DNA from: Sulfitobacter delicatus
Lineage (GTDB): Bacteria > Pseudomonadota > Alphaproteobacteria > Rhodobacterales > Rhodobacteraceae
Direction of reading: 5' to 3'
Length of the DNA stretch: 64,000 bases
NCBI RefSeq assembly: GCF_900102535.1
Contig: NZ_FNBP01000002.1
Location: forward strand, 397,128 to 461,127
Positions 46,006 through 54,063 of this stretch are shown here, piece by piece. Each line of letters begins with the position of its first letter. Within the stretch, counting starts at the first letter, position 1. The translations under genes and the position numbers were made by a program. Below the pieces are notes generated by a model. The model ran no database searches. It was not told the DNA's origin and worked only from the letters and a program-made list of their open reading frames with translations.

Positions 46006-46216
46006 CCCGGAATCAAGGCCGCAGGCCGCCGGGCAGCGCCAGACCGTCCGTCACGCCGTAGGCGTGCCGACAATTCAACAGCGCACCTCTGGTGCGATGG
46101 GCTGGCGCTTTCGCTGTCGTAGCGCGTGCCGGTAATGTTCGAGTCACCGCAGCAAACATAAACTGCCAAATAGCCCCGTCTGAAGCGCCATCCCCCGGTC
46201 CGGCGCTGCCCGGCTC
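46006..46216. repeat. Mosaic GC-rich repeat (copy B)
   Basis: Left end CCCGGAATCAAGG, CCGCAGG, CCGCCGGGC at 46006-46040 and right end AAGCGCCATCCCCCGGTC, CGGCGCTGCCCGGCTC at 46183-46216, both nearly the same as copy A, while the 140 bp between differ. Contains smaller hairpins (CACGCC/GGCGTG; GCGCACCTCTGGTGCG). The right end touches the stop of the hypothetical gene at 46215. Confidence 0.65.
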
Positions 46217-46619
46217 AGCGCTCTTGCGCCACCCATTGGCCCGAAGTCGGCACAAGCTCGTAGCGCAAGCATCCGCGCGCCCCGTCAAAGTGCAAAGGCG
46301 CGCGCCAATCAGCCCTCGCCTCCTCCGACGCCAGCTCAAACGTCGCGCAGACCGCAAAAGCCTCCTCACCCCGCGCCACCTCATAGGCCGCCCCCGTCAG
46401 CGGATCAGCCGCATCAGACGCCCCGCGACAGGCCCGCGCAAACCCCGCCTGACCGCCCGCCTCACAAATCACCGCATCCGCAACCCGCCGCAGATCAGCC
46501 CGCCGCTGTTCATCCCGCTTTTCCGCCCGCGCATGCCCCGGCCCGCCAACCACGACCAAGCCCGCAACCAAGGCCCCCAGCACAACGGCCAGAACCCCGA
46601 CAAAAAGCAGCCGGTTCAC
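46215..46619 (-). CDS. Hypothetical protein with N-terminal membrane segment
   Basis: 134 residues from a GTG at 46619 that overlaps the upstream stop (GTGA). NRLLFVGVLAVVLGALVAGLVVVGG is a membrane anchor or uncleaved signal; the rest is soluble with four Cys (AVICEAGG, RACRGASD, FAVCATFEL, GCLRYEL) likely paired in the periplasm. Operon with the DUF5671-type gene by overlap. No family recognised. Confidence 0.65.
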   Translation of the reverse strand: MNRLLFVGVLAVVLGALVAGLVVVGGPGHARAEKRDEQRRADLRRVADAVICEAGGQAGFARACRGASDAADPLTGAAYEVARGEEAFAVCATFELASEEARADWRAPLHFDGARGCLRYELVPTSGQWVAQER

Positions 46620-47236
46620 GCAACCTCTCCCCGCGCGCTCCCCGCACGGTAATAGCCAAAGATCCCTCCGGCGACGCCTGCGACCACAAGCGACTTCAGC
46701 GCGAATTGCAGGGTGAAGTCTCCGTTCAGAAAGGCATAGATCACCGCCACCAGATCGCCCAAGAGCACGGCGGCGGCGAAGAGCAGCGTCACATTGGTCA
46801 TCCAAGACCGAATGGCCGAGCGCTGCAACGCCGGGTCCGCCGCCAGCCGCCTGCGCTCACGTGTGGCGAGCCAGAGGTACAGCGGCAGCGTCACGATCAG
46901 CACCGCCATGGCCCAGCGGATACGGTGATCCGCCGTGCGGCCTGACGGCTCGAGCAGGTGGTCGATCAAGGCATGCAGCAGCCCCACCAGATAGCCCGCG
47001 CCAAACAAGAGCGCGCCAAACATCAACGCATAGACAAAAAAGTCCCGCGCCGTGACCACAGGCTGCGGGCGCGGTACGGGCGGGGCGAAGGGCACGTCGG
47101 CCCAACCGTCGAGCGCGTCAGACACCTCATGCGCCGACCAGCCCGCCTCTGTCAGCACCGCGGCGATTTCCTCGCGGCTTCGGCCCGCGCTTAGCGCCTC
47201 GCGCACGAATACGGCCAAGTCCTTACTGCCCGCCAT
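46616..47236 (-). CDS. DUF5671-type membrane protein
   Basis: 206 residues. N-terminal 45 residues form a small helical UBA-like piece (DLAVFVREALSAGRSREEIAAVLTEAGWSAHEVSDALDGW), then four to five membrane helices: DFFVYALMFGALLFGAGYLVGLLHALID, IRWAMAVLIVTLPLYLWLA, WMTNVTLLFAAAVLLGDLVAVIYAFLNG. The pattern is DUF5671. Function unknown. Overlaps the next gene by 4 bp and sits 3 bp after tadA, same strand. Confidence 0.7.
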   Translation of the reverse strand: MAGSKDLAVFVREALSAGRSREEIAAVLTEAGWSAHEVSDALDGWADVPFAPPVPRPQPVVTARDFFVYALMFGALLFGAGYLVGLLHALIDHLLEPSGRTADHRIRWAMAVLIVTLPLYLWLATRERRRLAADPALQRSAIRSWMTNVTLLFAAAVLLGDLVAVIYAFLNGDFTLQFALKSLVVAGVAGGIFGYYRAGSARGEVA

Positions 47237-47239
47237 GGG

Positions 47240-47695
47240 TTAGCCCCCTCTTTTAGCTTTGAAAAAACCGGTCAGCAGGTCCTCGGCTTCGCCCGCGGCG
47301 ATACCATCAAAAACCTCGGGCGCGTGGTGGCACTGAGCGTGCGAAAACACCCGCGCCCCCTGCGCCACGCCGCCGGACTTCGGATCCGCCGCGCCATAAA
47401 ACAGCCGCTCGATCCGCGCCGCCGCAATCGCGCCTGCACACATCGCACAGGGCTCCAGCGTGACATAAAGCGCGTGACCAATCAGCCGCTCCGACCCCAG
47501 TGCCGCACAGGCCGCCCGCAGGGCCAGCATCTCGGCATGGGCCGTGGGATCATGCCGCGCGCGGGTCTCATTGCCCGCCGCCGCCACGATCTCGCCCGTC
47601 GGAGAGACCACCACAGCCCCCACCGGCACCTCGCCCCGCGCTGCCGCTGCGCGCGCTTCGGCCAGCGCCTGAGCCATATATGAGCGAAACTCCAT
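47240..47695 (-). CDS. tadA: tRNA-specific adenosine deaminase
   Basis: 151 residues from the ATG at 47695. Zinc deaminase that makes inosine at the wobble base of tRNA-Arg(ACG). HAEMLALRAAC (zinc His, catalytic Glu) and LEPCAMCAGAIAAARI (two zinc Cys), then YGAADPKSGGV. Length normal. Divergent from rluB by 62 bp. Confidence 0.95.
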   Translation of the reverse strand: MEFRSYMAQALAEARAAAARGEVPVGAVVVSPTGEIVAAAGNETRARHDPTAHAEMLALRAACAALGSERLIGHALYVTLEPCAMCAGAIAAARIERLFYGAADPKSGGVAQGARVFSHAQCHHAPEVFDGIAAGEAEDLLTGFFKAKRGG

Positions 47696-47757
47696 TCCGC
47701 CACATGGCCGCAAACGCCACCCTTTCGCAAGGGCGTGAAACAGGGTAAGCGCTGAGT

Positions 47758-48816
47758 ATGAACGCGAAACCACCCTCCTCCGGCTCCGGCCCGACTGCTG
47801 ATTCGTCCGAAGCCAGCAAAGGCGACCGCATCGCCAAAGTGCTGTCCCGCGCAGGCATCGCCTCGCGCCGCGAGGCCGAGCGCATGATCGAAGCGGGCCG
47901 CGTCCGGGTGAACGGTGAACAAATCACCTCGCCCGCGCTGAACGTGACGTCCGAGGACAAGATCACCGTCGACAACACCCCCGTCGGCGCGCCCGAGCCG
48001 CCGCGCATCTGGCTCTATCACAAGCCTACCGGACTGGTGACGACGAATTCTGACGAAAAGGGCCGCGAGACGATCTTTGACGCCCTGCCCGAAGACATGC
48101 CCCGCGTGATGACCGTGGGGCGGCTCGACCTCAATTCCGAAGGGCTGCTGCTGCTGACCAATGACGGCGGCGTGAAACGCAAGCTGGAACTGCCCAGCAC
48201 CGGCTGGCTGCGCCGCTACCGGGCGCGGGTGAATGGCCGCCCGACGGACGAGATGCTGGAGCCACTGCGCAAAGGCATCACGGTAGAGGGTGAACAATTC
48301 CAGCCGATGGATGTGTCGCTGGACCGCCAGCAAGGGGCGAACGCCTGGCTCACCATCGGGTTGCGCGAAGGTCGCAACCGCGAGATTCGACGGGCGATGG
48401 AGGCCGTGGGCCTCACCGTGAACCGGTTGATCCGCGTGTCTTATGGCCCCTTCCAATTGGGCGAGTTGAAGACCGGCGAAGTCGAAGAATTGCGCCGCAA
48501 GGTCGTGCGTGACCAATTGGGGTTGGAGTTGGAAGACCCCACTGGCACCGCCGTCAAAAAGCCGACCTCCGTTCGTCGCCCGCCCCGGCGCAAGCCCGGT
48601 GGTTTCGGCGGCGCAGGCCAGCCCGGCATGCCGGTCGAGCGCAGCGAAGATGACGCGCCGCCGCCCCGCCGTGGTGGTGGCAAAGCCAAACACGCCCCAC
48701 GTGGCAAAGCGGCTGCGGGCAAGGGCCCTGCGCGTTCCGGTGGCAGACCGACCGGCAAACCCGGCGCACGCCCAACGGCGAGGCCCGGTGGCAAGGGGCC
48801 AAAACCCCGCCGCTAA
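47758..48816 (+). CDS. rluB: 23S rRNA pseudouridine synthase, RluB type
   Basis: 352 residues. S4 domain (about 22-80: DRIAKVLSRAGIASRREAERMIEAGRVRVNG), RsuA/RluB-type catalytic domain with VGRLDLNSEGLLLLTNDG (catalytic Asp) and LREGRNREIRRAMEAVGLTV. The C-terminal 80 residues are a basic Gly/Pro/Arg tail (RRPPRRKPGGFGGAGQPGMP and KGPARSGGRPTGKPGARPT) common in this order and probably RNA-binding. Modifies U2605-like position of 23S rRNA in relatives. Confidence 0.92.
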   Translation: MNAKPPSSGSGPTADSSEASKGDRIAKVLSRAGIASRREAERMIEAGRVRVNGEQITSPALNVTSEDKITVDNTPVGAPEPPRIWLYHKPTGLVTTNSDEKGRETIFDALPEDMPRVMTVGRLDLNSEGLLLLTNDGGVKRKLELPSTGWLRRYRARVNGRPTDEMLEPLRKGITVEGEQFQPMDVSLDRQQGANAWLTIGLREGRNREIRRAMEAVGLTVNRLIRVSYGPFQLGELKTGEVEELRRKVVRDQLGLELEDPTGTAVKKPTSVRRPPRRKPGGFGGAGQPGMPVERSEDDAPPPRRGGGKAKHAPRGKAAAGKGPARSGGRPTGKPGARPTARPGGKGPKPRR

Positions 48817-48911
48817 GACGCGCGCCTTTCGGAACGCCGCAGCGCAGCGCCGCGTTGGGTCAGCACTGCCGGAGCCTTCCGGCGTGAAACCGCCGGAATA
48901 GGAGCGCCGAT

Positions 48912-49142
48912 TTGGCACGTATATTGCTGTTTTTGTTGGTCTTCGCCGCGCTCGCCGTTATCATCCTCGCAGTAGTCTCGGCTTTAGGCCGCGCAGCCGA
49001 CAGCGCCGATGCGGCGTTGCGCCCAATCTGGGGCAGCAAAAGGGGGAATGTCATGGCACCGACCAGCTTTCAGAAAATCGCCTATGTGGCGCTGCTTCTT
49101 GTGCTCTTGGGCGTGACCAGCGGCCTGCTGGGAGGGCTTTAA
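48912..49142 (+). CDS. Small two-helix membrane protein
   Basis: 76 residues from a TTG start with GGAGC 8 nt upstream. Two hydrophobic segments, ARILLFLLVFAALAVIILAVVSALG and IAYVALLLVLLGVTSGLLGG, joined by a short basic loop (WGSKRGNVMAPTSFQ). An internal ATG at 49053 could give only the second half. It is 3 bp before the XpaC-like gene and probably the first gene of that operon. No family recognised. Confidence 0.6.
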   Translation: MARILLFLLVFAALAVIILAVVSALGRAADSADAALRPIWGSKRGNVMAPTSFQKIAYVALLLVLLGVTSGLLGGL

Positions 49143-49145
49143 GCC

Positions 49146-50060
49146 ATGGCGCAACGGTTTGGTGGGCAGTATAGCCCCGACCCCAAAAACACGCCCGGCG
49201 ACACGCCACGCCCCCGGCCAAAGTTGCGCGTCAATCCGGTTGGCGGGCGGGTGAACCTCTTGTTCCTGCCGCCTGTGGTGCTGGCTGTGACCTCCTTCAC
49301 CGGGGGTGCCAGCACGCTGGTGCTGGGGCTGATCGGCGCCTTTCTGCTGGCCTCCGGCGTCTGGCTGCTGCGCGAAGGTCTGCTCGCCGAAGCCGAATAC
49401 CACGACCGCAAAGTCGCCCGCCGCCCGACCTTCCCGCGCAAGATTTTCGCGGCACTGCTGGCGGGACTGGGCGCTGCCGTCGCGGCCTATAGCTCCGAGC
49501 CGGGCGTCGTGGCCCCGGTGCTCTTTGGCCTTACCGCAGGCGGGTTGCACCTCGCCGCATTTGGCATTGATCCGTTGAAAAACAAAGGGATGGAAGGCGT
49601 CGATACTTTCCAGCAGGACCGCGTCGCTCGTGTGGTGGATGAGGCCGAAAAACTGCTCGCCAGCATGGGCAGCGCGATCAAACGCGCAGGCGACCGGCGC
49701 GCCGAAGCACGGCTGGCCGAATTCCAAGACACCGCCCGCACACTGATCCGCACGGTTGAGGAAGACCCCCGCGATCTGACCGCCGCGCGCAAATACCTTG
49801 TCGTCTACCTGCGCGGCGCGCATGATGCGACGGTGAAGTTTGCTGACCTATACGCCCGCAACCGCGATGAAAAAGCCCGCGACGATTACCTCGCGCTGCT
49901 GGACGATCTGGACGAGAATTTCGCCGCCCGCACGGCGAAATCCCTGCTGGATGACCGCAGCGATCTGAATGTCGAAATCGACGTGCTGCGCGCGCGTCTC
50001 TCCCGCGAGGGGGTCCGGTTGGAACAACCCGCCCCTGCCAATTCTAAGGAAGATATTTGA
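49146..50060 (+). CDS. XpaC-like (5-bromo-4-chloroindolyl phosphate hydrolysis family) membrane protein
   Basis: 304 residues. N-terminal about 30 residues are Pro-rich, then four hydrophobic segments in two pairs (LLFLPPVVLAVTSFTGGAST; LGLIGAFLLASGVWLLREGL; IFAALLAGLGAAVAAYSS; GVVAPVLFGLTAGGLHLAAFG), then a helical cytosolic domain with DRVARVVDEAEKLLASMGSAIKRAG and AARKYLVVYLRGAHDATVKFADLY. This is the XpaC family, usually next to TelA as here, stop and start overlapping. The name comes from an early assay; the role in membrane-linked stress or tellurite-type resistance is inferred from the partner. Confidence 0.85.
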   Translation: MAQRFGGQYSPDPKNTPGDTPRPRPKLRVNPVGGRVNLLFLPPVVLAVTSFTGGASTLVLGLIGAFLLASGVWLLREGLLAEAEYHDRKVARRPTFPRKIFAALLAGLGAAVAAYSSEPGVVAPVLFGLTAGGLHLAAFGIDPLKNKGMEGVDTFQQDRVARVVDEAEKLLASMGSAIKRAGDRRAEARLAEFQDTARTLIRTVEEDPRDLTAARKYLVVYLRGAHDATVKFADLYARNRDEKARDDYLALLDDLDENFAARTAKSLLDDRSDLNVEIDVLRARLSREGVRLEQPAPANSKEDI

Positions 50061-51256
50061 TGACCGAAGCCGTCCGCGAAAAAGCTGCCCAGTCTCAAGG
50101 GCTCGTCGAAGAAGTTAACGCCCACATTTTGCCCGAGCCATCGGATGCCAATGCCATCGTGCCCTTGGCCAAGGCCGACCCGACTCAAAGCATCGAGATC
50201 GAAAAACGCATGGCCGAGATTGACGTGACCGACACGCAGTCGATCGTCAGCTTCGGCTCTGCCGCGCAATCGGAATTGCAAGAGATCAGCCAGTCGATGC
50301 TCGCCGACGTGCGCAACAAGGACGTGGGCCCGGCGGGCGACAGTCTGCGGTCGATGGTCAGCGCGATCCGGGGCTTCTCGGTGTCGGAACTGGACGTGCG
50401 GCGCAAGCAAAGCTGGTGGGAAAAATTGCTGGGCCGCGCCACGCCTTTCGCCAAGTTCACCGCGCGCTTTGAGGAAGTGCAAAGCCAGATCGACCGGATC
50501 ACCGACAATCTGCTCGGCCATGAACACACGCTGCTGAAAGACATTAAATCGCTCGACCTGCTCTATGAAAAGACGCTGCAATTCTACGATGAACTGGCGC
50601 TCTATATCGCGGCAGGTGAGGCCAAGATCACCGAGTTGGATCATAAGACGATCCCCGCCAAACAGACTGCGCTCGACAAAGCCAAGGATGAGAATCAGGT
50701 GATGATGGCGCAGGAGCTGCGCGACCTGCGCGCCGCCCGCGATGATCTGGAACGCCGGGTGCATGACCTTAAGCTCACGCGGCAGGTCACCATGCAGTCC
50801 CTGCCCTCGATCCGGCTGGTGCAGGAGAACGACAAAAGCCTTGTGACCAAGATCAACTCGACCTTGGTCAACACCGTGCCGCTGTGGGAAACCCAACTGG
50901 CGCAGGCGGTCACCATTCAGCGCAGCTCTGAGGCGGCGAATGCGGTGCGTGAGGCCAATGACCTGACCAATGAATTGCTGACCTCCAACGCCAAGAACCT
51001 GCGCGACAGCAACAAGGTGATCCGTCAGGAAATGGAGCGCGGGGTCTTTGATATTGAGGCCGTGAAACAGGCCAACGAAGATCTGATTGGCACCATCGAA
51101 GAATCGCTGCAAATTGCCGACGAAGGCAAAGCCAAACGCGCTGCTGCCGAGCAAGAGTTGCAAGAGATGGAAACCCGTCTGCGCGATACGCTGGCCTCGG
51201 CCAAGGCCCGAGAGACCGGGCTAGGCGATGCCACCGGCGGTGCAGTCCCAAACTGA
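50060..51256 (+). CDS. TelA-family toxic-anion resistance protein
   Basis: 398 residues from the ATG at 50060, one base inside the upstream stop; AAGGAAG is the ribosome site. Mostly alpha-helical with predicted coiled coils: IDRITDNLLGHEHTLLKDIKSLDLLYEKTLQFYDELALYI, LRAARDDLERRVHDLKLTRQ, then QSLPSIRLVQENDKSLVTKINSTLVNTVPLWETQLAQAV, the central TelA signature. Family linked to tellurite, bacteriocin and membrane stress tolerance. Translation-coupled with XpaC; the functional pair with the SPFH and zinc-ribbon proteins downstream is a guess. Confidence 0.92.
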   Translation: MTEAVREKAAQSQGLVEEVNAHILPEPSDANAIVPLAKADPTQSIEIEKRMAEIDVTDTQSIVSFGSAAQSELQEISQSMLADVRNKDVGPAGDSLRSMVSAIRGFSVSELDVRRKQSWWEKLLGRATPFAKFTARFEEVQSQIDRITDNLLGHEHTLLKDIKSLDLLYEKTLQFYDELALYIAAGEAKITELDHKTIPAKQTALDKAKDENQVMMAQELRDLRAARDDLERRVHDLKLTRQVTMQSLPSIRLVQENDKSLVTKINSTLVNTVPLWETQLAQAVTIQRSSEAANAVREANDLTNELLTSNAKNLRDSNKVIRQEMERGVFDIEAVKQANEDLIGTIEESLQIADEGKAKRAAAEQELQEMETRLRDTLASAKARETGLGDATGGAVPN

Positions 51257-51263
51257 GGTTCTG

Positions 51264-52241
51264 GTGAAGAAAGCGGAAGTGTTTAGACGTCTGCAGCGTC
51301 CTCTGCAGAGCGGTATTGTGCTGGCCTTAGGGCTGGCGCTGTCGGCCTGTGTCGACCCGCCGAGAACGCCCCAAAGCGTCGCCAAACCACAGGCGCGGCC
51401 CGAGGCACCGGCCCCGCGCCCGCCGCAGGTTGCCCGCCCCACCTCGCAGAAAAGCGCGATGCTGCGCAGCTATCTGCATCAGGTGGAAAAGGCGCAGTTG
51501 GAACAAGGGCTTTTGCGCCGTGATGGCGGCGGGGAAGACACGCCTTTCACCGCTGACATGCTGGCGCGCAATTTCGAGCAGATTGCGCTTTATAACGAAT
51601 ATGACGGCAATTTCGCCGGACGTGGCGGCCAAAGCCCCCTGCGCCGCTGGGAATCCCCCATTCGCATGGGCATCCTGTTTGGCGAGTCGGTTACCCCCTC
51701 GCAACGCCGCACCGACACGATCAATATCGAAGCCTATGCCCGTCGCTTGGCACGCATCACCGGCCATCCGATCTCGACCACCGGCATTCCGAATTTCATG
51801 GTGATCGTGGCTTCGGAAGATGACCGTGTCGAAACACTCGCACAGGCCGCGCAGCAGGTCCCCGGGGTCAGCGCGTCTTCGTTGCGGGCCATGCGCAACA
51901 TGCGCCGCGACACTTACTGCGCCGTGGCCGCCTATGCTGCGGGGAGCAACCCCAATGTCTATACCGCCGCCGTGGCCGTGATCCGCTCGGAAAACCCGGG
52001 CTTGCTGCGGCTGTCCTGTATCCATGAGGAACTGGCGCAAGGCTTGGGGCTGGCCAATGACTACCCCGCCGCACGGCCCTCGATCTTTAACGATGACGAC
52101 GAATTCGCGCTGCTGACGGATCAGGACGAGCTGCTGCTCAAGATGCTCTACGATCCCCGCTTGCGCCCCGGCATGACAGCAGACGAGGTCAATCCCCGCA
52201 CCCGCATCATCGCCCGCGAGTTGACGGACGGGCCCTTGTAG
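51264..52241 (+). CDS. DUF2927 lipoprotein with HEExxQ zincin-like motif
   Basis: 325 residues from a GTG at 51264 with GAGG 6 nt upstream; a start at 51228 would overlap telA. Lipoprotein signal ending GIVLALGLALSAC, a Pro-rich linker, then the DUF2927 domain: LRRWESPIRMGILFGESV, RLARITGHPISTT, NFMVIVASEDDR, and LRLSCIHEELAQGLGLANDYP. HEELAQGLGL resembles a zinc-protease helix with Gln in place of the second His. Probably an outer-membrane or periplasmic protease-like protein. Immediately after telA, same strand. Confidence 0.82.
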   Translation: MKKAEVFRRLQRPLQSGIVLALGLALSACVDPPRTPQSVAKPQARPEAPAPRPPQVARPTSQKSAMLRSYLHQVEKAQLEQGLLRRDGGGEDTPFTADMLARNFEQIALYNEYDGNFAGRGGQSPLRRWESPIRMGILFGESVTPSQRRTDTINIEAYARRLARITGHPISTTGIPNFMVIVASEDDRVETLAQAAQQVPGVSASSLRAMRNMRRDTYCAVAAYAAGSNPNVYTAAVAVIRSENPGLLRLSCIHEELAQGLGLANDYPAARPSIFNDDDEFALLTDQDELLLKMLYDPRLRPGMTADEVNPRTRIIARELTDGPL

Positions 52242-52278
52242 CGCACCCTTTAGCCTTACCGACAGAAGGACCATTCTC

Positions 52279-53397
52279 ATGGGCATTTTCGATTTCCTCT
52301 CCGGCCAGTTCATCGACGTCATTCACTGGACGGACGAGACCCGCGACACGATGGTCTGGCGCTTTGAGCGTGAGGGTCATGAGATCAAATACGGTGCCAA
52401 GCTGACGGTGCGCGAAGGGCAAGCGGCGGTCTTTGTGCATGAAGGGCAGCTGGCGGATGTCTTCACCCCCGGTCTCTATATGCTCGAGACCAATAACATG
52501 CCGATCATGACCTCGCTGCAGCATTGGGACCATGGCTTCAAGAGCCCGTTCAAGTCCGAGATCTATTTCGTCAACACGACCCGGTTTAACGACCTGAAAT
52601 GGGGCACCAAGAACCCGATCATCGCCCGCGACCCTGAGTTCGGCCCGGTGCGTCTGCGCGCCTTTGGCACCTATTCGGTGCGCGTCAGCGACCCTGCGCG
52701 TTTCCTGACCGAGATTGTCGGGACAGATGGCGAGTTTACGATGGACGAGATCTCTTTCCAGATCCGCAACATCATCGTGCAGGCGTTTTCCCGCACCTTG
52801 GCAAGCTCGGGCATTCCGGTGCTCGACATGGCGGCGAACACACGTGAGTTGGGTCAGTTGGTCGGCAAGGAAATCGAAGCCCAGATCGCGGAATACGGTC
52901 TGGCGATGCCGGAGCTTTATATCGAGAACATCTCCCTGCCGCCTGCGGTCGAGGCGGTGATGGACAAGCGCACCTCAATGGGTGTGGTTGGAAATCTCAA
53001 TGAATACATGCAGTTCCAAGCCGCCGAAGCGCTTGGCCGCGATGGAGCGGGGGGTGCTGCGATGCAAACCGGCCTCGGCGCGGGCTTGGGCATGAGCATG
53101 GCGCAGGCCGCCACCGCGCAGGCTGGGCCTTGGGGCGCGCGCCCTGCCGCGACGGCAGCGCCGGTAGCGCCACCGCCCCCGCCGGTGGAAAAGGTCTGGC
53201 ACATCGCCGAAAACGGCGCGACCTCAGGCCCGTTTTCCAAAGCCGCGATGGGACGCAAGGCGAGCGAAGGCAACCTTGGCCGCGACAGCATGGTCTGGAC
53301 GCCGGGCCAAGATGGCTGGCAGCGGGCCGAGGATGTGGCAGAGCTTGCGCAGCTCTTTACCGTCATGCCGCCACCCCCGCCGCCCCCTGCGCCGTGA
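52279..53397 (+). CDS. SPFH-domain protein with C-terminal GYF_2 domain (YdjI-like)
   Basis: 372 residues. N-terminal SPFH/band-7-like domain of the virion-core/YdjI group (about 1-240: MGIFDFLSGQFIDVIHWTDE, LTVREGQAAVFVHEGQLADVF, TSLQHWDHGFKSPFKSEIYFV, MPELYIENISLPPAVEAVMDKR). A Gly/Ala/Met linker follows, then PVAPPPPPVEKVWHIAENGATSGPFSKAAMG with WTPGQDGWQRAEDVAEL, a GYF_2 domain that binds proline-rich sequence. The end (MPPPPPPPAP) could be its own ligand. No transmembrane helix. In Bacillus, YdjI works with a zinc-ribbon membrane protein and PspA at stressed membranes; a zinc-ribbon partner is at 54064. Confidence 0.9.
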   Translation: MGIFDFLSGQFIDVIHWTDETRDTMVWRFEREGHEIKYGAKLTVREGQAAVFVHEGQLADVFTPGLYMLETNNMPIMTSLQHWDHGFKSPFKSEIYFVNTTRFNDLKWGTKNPIIARDPEFGPVRLRAFGTYSVRVSDPARFLTEIVGTDGEFTMDEISFQIRNIIVQAFSRTLASSGIPVLDMAANTRELGQLVGKEIEAQIAEYGLAMPELYIENISLPPAVEAVMDKRTSMGVVGNLNEYMQFQAAEALGRDGAGGAAMQTGLGAGLGMSMAQAATAQAGPWGARPAATAAPVAPPPPPVEKVWHIAENGATSGPFSKAAMGRKASEGNLGRDSMVWTPGQDGWQRAEDVAELAQLFTVMPPPPPPPAP

Positions 53398-53446
53398 CAT
53401 TTCGCGGGGCGCGAAACTCTCGCCCCCGGTTGCGCGTGTCTGCCCT

Positions 53447-53956
53447 ATGACCGCGCGTTTCAAATTCCCCCACCGCCGCAGCGCCCTAAAGGCGCTGCAT
53501 TGGTCGATGGTGCCGCTGCTGATCTGGTTCATCCTCGTCACCCCCGCCGATGTACTGCCCTTTGGCCAAGCGGCCTTTCGCATTCACTCCCTCCTCGGGC
53601 TGGTCTTCGTCACGGCCTGCCTGCTCTGGACCGCCGACTACCTGCGCCGCGGTCTAGCCAGCCGTCCGGGACCAAAACTGCCACCCTGGGCGCGGCGCGT
53701 GCACCAAGGAATGCACCGCGCGCTGATCTGGGGGCTGTTCGGGGTCGCGCTGACCGGGTTCCTCTTGGGCCTCACCGCGCCGCGCCTGTTCATGGCCGGG
53801 GGCATCCTGCCGGTGGCCCCACCGCTCGACCTGCCCCGCGCCCATGATCTGGTCGGCAAGGTCCACATCTTTGAGTTCTACCTTCTGGCCGCCCTCGCCG
53901 GAGCGCATGGGCTGTTTCACTCTGGCGACACCTTCATCTGCGTGACAACGCGCTGA
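53447..53956 (+). CDS. Cytochrome b561-like membrane protein
   Basis: 169 residues from the ATG at 53447. Four membrane helices and histidines in the right places for two b hemes: ALHWSMVPLLIWFILVTPAD, FRIHSLLGLVFVTACLLW, MHRALIWGLFGVALTGFLLG, VHIFEFYLLAALAGAHGLFH. The di-heme cytochrome b561 / Ni-Fe hydrogenase-type b family. Probably quinol-linked electron transfer at the inner membrane. Lies between the SPFH and zinc-ribbon genes on the same strand; link to them unclear. Confidence 0.83.
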   Translation: MTARFKFPHRRSALKALHWSMVPLLIWFILVTPADVLPFGQAAFRIHSLLGLVFVTACLLWTADYLRRGLASRPGPKLPPWARRVHQGMHRALIWGLFGVALTGFLLGLTAPRLFMAGGILPVAPPLDLPRAHDLVGKVHIFEFYLLAALAGAHGLFHSGDTFICVTTR

Positions 53957-54063
53957 GGATCATGGCCCCCAAAATCTTGCACCGGTTTTTGTGAGCACAG
54001 GTCTGGCCCGCACCGCGCATCGCCGCTAGGCTCGGCTCCGATTGCCCTAGCAAAGCCACCGCC

